Of a DNA stretch of 10,938 nt, positions 7,011 to 10,938 are shown piece after piece. The stretch is taken from NCBI GenBank assembly GCA_964616015.1, contig CAZTTC010000101.1, positions 1 through 10,938 of the forward strand. Direction: 5' to 3'. The stretch is from Methylibium sp964616015 (GTDB lineage: Bacteria; Pseudomonadota; Gammaproteobacteria; Burkholderiales; Burkholderiaceae_C). Every line of letters starts with the position of its first letter. Position 1 is the first letter of the stretch. A program made the translations under genes and the position numbers. The notes under the pieces are model-generated. The model made no database searches. It was not told the origin of the DNA and saw only the letters and a program-made list of their open reading frames with translations.

Positions 7011-8183
7011 TCAGAGACCGGCCAGCTTGCGCTTGCCCTTGCCGTAGCTGCTGTCTTCCCAGACCACCCACTTGCCGTTCTCGACCACGTACGTGGTGAC
7101 GAGCGGCACGATGTTCTGGCGGTGGTCGTCGAAGGTCACCTTGCCGATGATGGTTTCGGCGTCCTTGGTCTGGTTGAGAACGTCGCGCACCTTCTTGCGG
7201 TTCGGGCCGACCTTCTCGACCGCGTCCATGATCAGGTTGGCGGCCGCGAAGGCGAACGGGCCGTAGGCCTCGGGCGGCTCGCCGTACTTCTGCTGGGCGT
7301 ACTTGCCGGTGAAGAACAGGCCGCCCGGCAGCTTCTCCCAGGGCGCGCCTTCGATGAAGGCCAGCGTGCCCTCGGCCAGTTCCTTGCCGGCGCCCGCGAT
7401 GTAGGCGTCGGACATGATGCCCGAGGTCCCTTCGAACTGGGCCTTGATTCCCAGCTTTTCCATCTGCGTGCGGATGCGCACGGCCAGCGGCGTGAGGCCT
7501 CCGAAGTAGACGACGTCGGGCTTCATTTCGCGGATCTTGGTCAGCTCGGTCGAGAAGTCCTGCTGATCGGCCGTGACCCCGAAGGTGCCGAGGATGGTGC
7601 CGCCGTTCTTCTTGAGGTACTCGCTGAAGTACTTGTTGTGACCCTTGCCGTAGTCGGTGGTGTCATGGATGATGGCCCACTTCTTGTAACCCAGGCCGGT
7701 CATGAACTTGGCCGCTACCTCGCTCTGGTTGACCATGGTGCCGTTGATGCGGTGGATTTCCTTGAAGTTGTTGCCGTAGGTCACTTCCGGCAGGACCGCG
7801 CCCCAGACGACCGCCGGCATGCCGAAGCGGTTGTAGACGCCGACCGTGCCCATGGCGACCGCGGAGCAGTAATGCGTCACGCCGGCCACGATGCTGTTGT
7901 CTGCCGCCACCTTGGTGGCGACCTGCACGCCAACGTTGGGCCGGCATTCATCGTCCTGCGTGACCAGCTCATAGGTGTACTTGGATTTCGGGTCGGCGTT
8001 GCGCAGACGCACGGCGAGGTCGGCGGAGTTGCGCCCGCCGAGGCCGATCGCCGACACCCCTCCGGTGAGCGGCCCGACGAAAGCGATCTTCACAACTTCC
8101 TTGGCGGCGGCGGGCGTGACCAGCATGGCCAGCCCCATGGAGGCCAGCAGGGCGGCGACGGTGTATTGGATACGCACTTTCAT
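7011..8183 (-). CDS. Periplasmic substrate-binding protein of a HAAT-family (Liv-like) ABC transporter
   Basis: A 390-residue exported binding protein of the Peripla_BP_6 type. Residues 1-27 form a Sec signal peptide: K2 and R4, a hydrophobic core, and AAA before the likely cleavage ahead of KEVVK. The mature N-terminus (IAFVGPLTGG) is the usual first strand. C80 and C106, about 53 and 79 in the mature protein, match the position of the disulfide known in LivJ/LivK. The middle DTTDYGKG and later KPDVVYFGG segments are also family-typical. It is the first gene of the operon, with a GGAAAGGAA ribosome-binding region directly before the ATG and a promoter about 40 bases further up. The ligand is not known. 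The linked amidase and carbamoylase argue for an amide, ureide or N-carbamoyl compound rather than leucine, isoleucine or valine. Confidence 0.93.
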   Translation of the reverse strand: MKVRIQYTVAALLASMGLAMLVTPAAAKEVVKIAFVGPLTGGVSAIGLGGRNSADLAVRLRNADPKSKYTYELVTQDDECRPNVGVQVATKVAADNSIVAGVTHYCSAVAMGTVGVYNRFGMPAVVWGAVLPEVTYGNNFKEIHRINGTMVNQSEVAAKFMTGLGYKKWAIIHDTTDYGKGHNKYFSEYLKKNGGTILGTFGVTADQQDFSTELTKIREMKPDVVYFGGLTPLAVRIRTQMEKLGIKAQFEGTSGIMSDAYIAGAGKELAEGTLAFIEGAPWEKLPGGLFFTGKYAQQKYGEPPEAYGPFAFAAANLIMDAVEKVGPNRKKVRDVLNQTKDAETIIGKVTFDDHRQNIVPLVTTYVVENGKWVVWEDSSYGKGKRKLAGL

Positions 8184-8224
8184 TTCCTTTCCGAGGTATG
8201 AATCTCACGGTTGCAGTTAAGTGA

Positions 8225-8262
8225 CTTGATTAATAGTACTTATTTATTTCCTATTAATCAAG
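8225..8262. repeat. Perfect 12-bp inverted repeat, probable operator of the ABC/amidase operon
   Basis: CTTGATTAATAG (8225-8236) and its exact reverse complement CTATTAATCAAG (8251-8262) flank 14 AT-rich bases. The two arms cover the -10 and -35 hexamers of the predicted promoter, so a dimeric repressor bound here would block RNA polymerase. Direct repeats AAG(T/C)GACTTGA at 8219-8229 and 8260-8270 and a third ATTAAT at 8283-8288 lie around it. The likely binder is the operon's own XRE-cupin regulator, by inference. Confidence 0.65.
8233..8261 (-). promoter_or_regulatory. Predicted sigma-70-type promoter for the ABC/amidase operon
   Basis: On the minus strand TTGATT (8261-8256) and TACTAT (8238-8233) are separated by exactly 17 bases, each matching four of six consensus positions. 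Transcription would start near 8226, giving a leader of about 43 bases before the ATG at 8183. The surrounding AT-rich island stands out sharply from the GC-rich neighbourhood. Confidence 0.6.
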
Positions 8263-8323
8263 CGACTTGAACGACTTAAGCAATTAATGCGCCAGCCGGA
8301 TGAAGGGTAAACCCGCAAAGTGA

Positions 8324-8338
8324 CGCCTGCTGCAGGCG
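8324..8338 (-). terminator. Small stem-loop between the broken permease gene and the operon promoter
   Basis: A 6-bp stem (CGCCTG / CAGGCG) with a 3-base loop lies in the otherwise featureless stretch 8283-8454. It might limit readthrough from the flavin reductase side into the ABC operon. No T-run follows, so the call is weak. Confidence 0.25.
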
Positions 8339-8454
8339 ACGGACGAGGGTTTCTGCGTTAACTTGGTGCGGCACGCTGCAATCTGGTGCGGCCTGTTGGT
8401 GCGAGGGGACAGAGATAGCCGCGGGACGCGATGATCCGAACGCGACCCTGGCAC

Positions 8455-9061
8455 GATGTCGTCGGCCACCAGGGCCACCAGGGCCACCAGGGCCACCAGG
8501 GCCACCGCGCCCAGCAGGCTGGGCGTCACGGGTTGTCCCAGCCACAGCGCGCCGAACAGCAGGGCGCACAGCGGCTTGAGGAACACGAGTATCGAGATCT
8601 TCGTGGCCGGGTAGCGGCCCAGAACAGGCCGGCCGCCAGGCCCAGCAGGTCGGCGCGCCGGGTCAGCCCGCGGTTGCGGACCATGAAGCCCTCGCGCCAG
8701 GCGAAGGCCGCGGCGATGAAGGCGCAGGCCGGGCCCAGCCATTGCAGGGGGCGCAGCCGCTCCGCTTGCACCAGCAGGGCCAGCAGCCCCACCAGCCACC
8801 ACGGCGCGGTGTAGAGAAACGCCTTCGGGCGCGAGGCCGCTGTGAATGGCAGGCCGATGCAGGTGCCTGCGAACTCGGCCGTGAACACCAGGCCCCCAGT
8901 AACAGGGTCGCGCCCACGGCGCGCAGCGCCGACTGGAATGCCGGCGGCAGCTCGGCCAGCGTGGCCTTGAGCAGCACCTGTTGACAGCCCCAGAGCAGGT
9001 AGGAGGAAAGCAGCAGCGAGACGGCGATGCCGTCGAGATGGTCCTTGCGCGCTTCTGTCAG
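8455..9061 (-). pseudogene. Broken EamA/DMT-family permease gene with two internal deletions and frame changes
   Basis: Three minus-strand frames hold consecutive parts of one drug/metabolite-transporter-like permease. Part A (9061 to about 8895) encodes the N-terminus with the first membrane helix (SLLLSSYLLWGCQQVLLK) and ends at GATLLLGA. Part B (about 8895 to 8618) continues with LVFTAEFAGTCIGL, FLYTAPWWLVGLL, LQWLGPACAF and LLGLAAGLFWA. Part C (about 8618 to 8455) resumes with RYPATKISILVFLKPL, ALLFGALWLGQPVTP and the last helix. At each junction residues expected in the family are missing: about 20-25 between A and B, about 70 between B and C. Roughly 200 of a usual 290-300 residues remain. 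The expected ATG overlapping the flavin reductase stop reads CTG (CTGA). The last helix contains a 9-bp tandem repeat, after which the frame runs on without family resemblance. It was probably once co-transcribed with the flavin reductase. Confidence 0.82.
8464..8506. repeat. 9-bp tandem repeat (GGCCACCAG), about 4.8 copies
   Basis: Four exact copies of GGCCACCAG (8464-8499) are followed by a partial copy GGCCACC. Read on the minus strand in the permease frame, each unit adds Ala-Leu-Val within the last membrane helix. The pattern fits slipped-strand expansion and may vary in copy number between isolates. Confidence 0.9.
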
Positions 9062-9570
9062 AGCGGATGCTCGGTGTAGAAGCGCCCGCCATGGAACAGC
9101 AGCGGCGAGGCGCCGCTGCGGTGGCCGCAGCGCTCGACCTCGCCGACGAAGATCACGTGGTCGCCTTCCTCGTAGCGGCTGCGGTTGAAGCATTCGAAGG
9201 TGGCCGCCGCGCCGTCCAGCAGCGGCGAGCCGGCCGTGCCCTCGCTGAAGCCCACGCCGGCCCAGCGGTCGGCGCCGCGCGCGGCAAAGCGCTCGGCCAG
9301 CGCCTTCTGGTCGGCCGCGAGGATGTTGATCGCGTAGTGCGAGCCGGCGCTGAAGGCCGGCAGCGAGCCCGCCGCGCGGGCCAGGCTCCACAGCACCAGG
9401 GGCGGGTCGAGCGAGACCGAGTTGAACGAATTGGCCGTCAGCCCGATCAGCTCGCCCGTCGCGGTGCGGGCGGTCACGATGGTCACGCCCGTGGCAAACA
9501 TGGCCAGGGCGCTGCGGAACTCAAGGGTGGAGAACGCCGGCGGCGTCGCCTGTATGGGCGGGGACGTCAT
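9058..9570 (-). CDS. Flavin reductase-like domain protein (FMN/FAD-binding split-barrel)
   Basis: A 170-residue cytoplasmic flavoprotein of the HpaC-type flavin reductase family, full length. The FRSALAMFATGVTIVTA opening (18-34), TANSFNSVSLDPPLVLW (45-61) binding the flavin, HYAINILA and the late GDHVIFVGEVE (136-146) are all in order. The family reduces free FMN or FAD with NAD(P)H and passes it to a partner monooxygenase, or acts as a stand-alone reductase. No monooxygenase partner is visible in the window. The ATG at 9570 has only a weak Shine-Dalgarno, but no better in-frame start exists before the conserved domain. It is divergent from the alpha/beta hydrolase across 60 bases. Its TGA touches the start of the broken permease gene, suggesting a former two-gene unit. 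Confidence 0.92.
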   Translation of the reverse strand: MTSPPIQATPPAFSTLEFRSALAMFATGVTIVTARTATGELIGLTANSFNSVSLDPPLVLWSLARAAGSLPAFSAGSHYAINILAADQKALAERFAARGADRWAGVGFSEGTAGSPLLDGAAATFECFNRSRYEEGDHVIFVGEVERCGHRSGASPLLFHGGRFYTEHPL

Positions 9571-9630
9571 GGGCGCGGCTCTGCAAACTTCATGAATAAT
9601 GATAGCGTGGCTGCCGGCCGAGGAGGGTTC
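9571..9630. promoter_or_regulatory. Divergent promoter region between flavin reductase and alpha/beta hydrolase
   Basis: Sixty bases separate two divergent genes, so at least one promoter must lie here or overlap the coding starts. An AT-rich patch (about 9585-9604) contains -10-like hexamers on both strands (AATAAT plus; TATCAT minus). I found no convincing -35 at the proper spacing, so no exact promoter is called. Confidence 0.4.
9621..9627 (+). promoter_or_regulatory. Shine-Dalgarno deciding the alpha/beta hydrolase start
   Basis: AGGAGGG lies three bases before the ATG at 9631. An in-frame ATG at 9592 would add 13 residues but has no ribosome-binding site and would place this motif inside the coding region. 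The 9631 start is therefore preferred. Confidence 0.75.
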
Positions 9631-10407
9631 ATGTCGCCGCTACCGAACTTCACCATGCTGGGCGCGGGCCCCGTCGTCCTCATGCTGCATGGCGTGCTCG
9701 GCGGCAGCCGCGCCTTCGCGCCGCAGGTCGAGAGCTTTGCCTCGCTGGGCTACCGCGCCGTGGCCTGGGACATGCCGGGCTACGGCCACAGCGCGCCGAT
9801 CGAGCCCTACAACTTCATGGGCCTGGCGCACAGCTGCATCGCCCTGATCGAGAGCCTGCTGCAGGCCCAGGGCGGCACCAGCCTGATCCTGCTGGGCCAC
9901 GACATCGGCGGCATGGTGGCGCAGGAGGTGGTGGCGCGGCGCCCGGAGCTGGTGAACCGGCTGATCCTGTGCGGCACCCTGGCGGCCGCGCCGGCCGGCG
10001 AGGCCGCGCCCGAAGCCAGCCAGGACATGGCGCAGCTGGCCCAGACCCTGATGCCGCAGCGCGTCGGGCCCGGGGCCCTGCCCGAGGGGGTGCGGCTCGC
10101 GACCTACTGCATGGGCGGCGTGCATGCCGCCACCTATCGCAAGGCGCTGGAGGCCATGGCGGGCTTCGACCGCCGCGCCGACCTGGCGCGCATCCGGGTG
10201 CCCACGCTGCTGGTGGCCGGCGAATACGACCGCCAGGCGCCGCCTCAGGCCATGCAGGAGATGGCCGACGCCATTCGCGGCAGCCGCTACCTGGCGCTGG
10301 GCGGCATCGGCCATTTCCAGAACCTGGAGGCGCCCGAGGCCTTCGACGGCGCGGTGCTCGACTTCCTGGCCAGCACCGCCAGTCGCGCCGGCGCGACGCT
10401 GCACTGA
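9631..10407 (+). CDS. Alpha/beta hydrolase with Asp nucleophile (dehalogenase/epoxide-hydrolase-like triad)
   Basis: A 258-residue single-domain alpha/beta hydrolase. The oxyanion-hole strand is LMLHGVLGG (17-25), then WDMPGYGHS (46-54), and the nucleophile elbow GHDIGG (89-94) places D91 where most esterases have Ser. The acid is probably D200 in AGEYDRQAP and the base H228 in GIGHFQN. Asp nucleophiles are known from haloalkane and fluoroacetate dehalogenases and epoxide hydrolases, which work through a covalent ester. However, the HGVLG oxyanion segment and short cap (about 118-185) look more like lactonase or C-C hydrolase relatives (PcaD/MhpC-like). The function is therefore left open. 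There is no signal peptide, so it is cytoplasmic. The open frame extends back to about 9067 only as a shadow of the flavin reductase. It may belong to one regulon with that divergent gene. Confidence 0.9.
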   Translation: MSPLPNFTMLGAGPVVLMLHGVLGGSRAFAPQVESFASLGYRAVAWDMPGYGHSAPIEPYNFMGLAHSCIALIESLLQAQGGTSLILLGHDIGGMVAQEVVARRPELVNRLILCGTLAAAPAGEAAPEASQDMAQLAQTLMPQRVGPGALPEGVRLATYCMGGVHAATYRKALEAMAGFDRRADLARIRVPTLLVAGEYDRQAPPQAMQEMADAIRGSRYLALGGIGHFQNLEAPEAFDGAVLDFLASTASRAGATLH

Positions 10408-10509
10408 AGGCGCGGGCCGCCCTTGCGTCGCCATCAGGCCAGGCTGCTCCACCGCCGGCCCGGCAAGAAAAACTAAACTGTCGGGCTGAACATCAGCGCA
10501 ACCAATGGG

Positions 10510-10938
10510 ATGAGCACCTTCGACCCCGACGCCCTCGAATGCCTGGCCGCCATCGTGGAGGAGGCGGGTTTCGAGCGCGCGGCGCAGCGGCTCAACATCA
10601 CGCAGTCGGCCGTGTCGCAGCGCCTGCGGGCACTGGAGGCGCAGGTCGGCACGGTGCTGATCGTGCGCAGCCGGCCGCTCAAGCCCACGGCGGCGGGCCA
10701 GCTGCTGCTCAAGCACACCAAGCAGCTGCGCCTGCTGCGCGCCGACCTGGAGCGCGACCTGCGCGAGCTCGCGCCGAGCTCGACCGGTGGCGGGCGCGAG
10801 GAGGAGCGCATCTCGATCGCCGTCAACGCCGACAGCATCGCCACCTGGGCGCTGGACGCTTTAGGCGAGCTGGCGCGCCAGGGCCTGCCGCTGGAGATCA
10901 TCACCGACGACCAGGATTTCACCCACGAATGGCTGCGC
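10510..10938 (+). CDS. argP: LysR-family regulator, ArgP-like (partial, cut by window end)
   Basis: The first 143 residues of a LysR-type regulator run off the right edge with no stop. The N-terminal winged HTH spans about 5-65, with FERAAQRLNITQSAVSQRLRAL covering the recognition helix in two parts (21-42). A coiled linker helix (64-88) follows, and then the effector domain begins with ISIAVNADSIATW (101-113). The GFERAAQ-L-ITQSAVSQR pattern and AVNADS-ATW are hallmarks of ArgP (IciA), which senses lysine/arginine and activates the exporter gene argO/lysE. The ATG at 10510 lies just after an out-of-frame ATG at 10505 that stops at once, and has a poor Shine-Dalgarno. The AT-rich bases 10467-10480 in the preceding 102-base gap may carry promoter elements, but no clear -35/-10 pair is seen. 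The target gene would be expected nearby, outside the window. Confidence 0.9.
   Translation, partial: MSTFDPDALECLAAIVEEAGFERAAQRLNITQSAVSQRLRALEAQVGTVLIVRSRPLKPTAAGQLLLKHTKQLRLLRADLERDLRELAPSSTGGGREEERISIAVNADSIATWALDALGELARQGLPLEIITDDQDFTHEWLR

Noticed and set aside
6963..8201. 412-codon plus-strand open frame opposite the binding-protein gene
   Set aside because: No recognisable domain is present and the composition is that of an antisense shadow. The minus strand encodes an intact binding protein with signal peptide and ribosome-binding site.
8364..8403. Three copies of TGGTGCG between the broken permease and the operon promoter
   Set aside because: The spacing is irregular (20 and 13 bases) and there is no wider symmetry, so no function can be argued.
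8464..8506. Tandem repeat considered as a CRISPR array or integration site
   Set aside because: The units are 9 bp with no spacers and lie within a decayed coding helix. No cas, integrase or tRNA gene is nearby.
9067..9630. N-terminal extension of the alpha/beta hydrolase frame
   Set aside because: It overlaps the flavin reductase on the opposite strand and lacks family similarity. A strong AGGAGGG marks the start at 9631.
10413..10462. Inverted repeat CGGGCCG / CGGCCCG as terminator after the alpha/beta hydrolase
   Set aside because: The stem is only 7 bp with a loop of 36 bases and no T-run, which is expected by chance at this GC content.
9640..10716. 358-codon minus-strand open frame opposite the alpha/beta hydrolase and ArgP-like gene
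   Set aside because: It has shadow composition and crosses two real plus-strand genes and the gap between them.

Overview
The window is GC-rich, tightly packed bacterial DNA. Its gene content and protein style (an ArgP-like LysR regulator, a HAAT-type ABC operon, a flavin reductase, a DMT permease) suggest a betaproteobacterium, most likely Burkholderiales. That placement is inference from general character; no taxonomic marker gene is present.

Layout. (1) Positions 1-108 hold no convincing gene, only a small stem-loop just after the last gene of the main operon. (2) Positions 109-8183, all on the minus strand, form one long operon, read from right to left: periplasmic substrate-binding protein (8183-7011), LivH-type permease (6946-6017), LivM-type permease (6012-4846), LivG-type ATPase (4846-4061), LivF-type ATPase (4064-3357), amidase-signature amidase (3345-2065), M20-family carbamoylase/ureidohydrolase (2036-744) and an XRE-cupin regulator (747-109). 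Most junctions are stop/start overlaps (TAATG, ATGA, GTGA) or gaps of 4 to 28 bases. The exception is 63 bases between the binding protein and the first permease, which carry a perfect 11-bp stem-loop. (3) About 40 bases upstream of the operon's first ATG is an AT-rich island with a good sigma-70-type promoter inside a perfect 12-bp inverted repeat, a likely operator. (4) Positions about 8455-9061 are the wreck of an EamA/DMT permease gene, split over three frames by two apparent internal deletions and containing a 9-bp tandem repeat. (5) Next come an intact flavin reductase (minus) and, divergent to it, an alpha/beta hydrolase (plus) with an Asp instead of Ser at the nucleophile elbow. (6) The right edge holds the first 143 codons of an ArgP-like LysR regulator.

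How it works together (inference): the ABC system imports an amide-, ureido- or carbamoyl-bearing compound. The amidase and the M20 hydrolase release ammonia and/or carbamate from it in the cytoplasm. The XRE-cupin protein at the operon's end senses the substrate or a product and controls the palindromic promoter. Despite the Liv family names, the two linked hydrolases make plain branched-chain amino acid uptake unlikely. The most unusual points are the degenerate ABC signature in the LivG-type ATPase, the palindromic operator-promoter, the multiply deleted DMT gene, and the Asp-nucleophile hydrolase.
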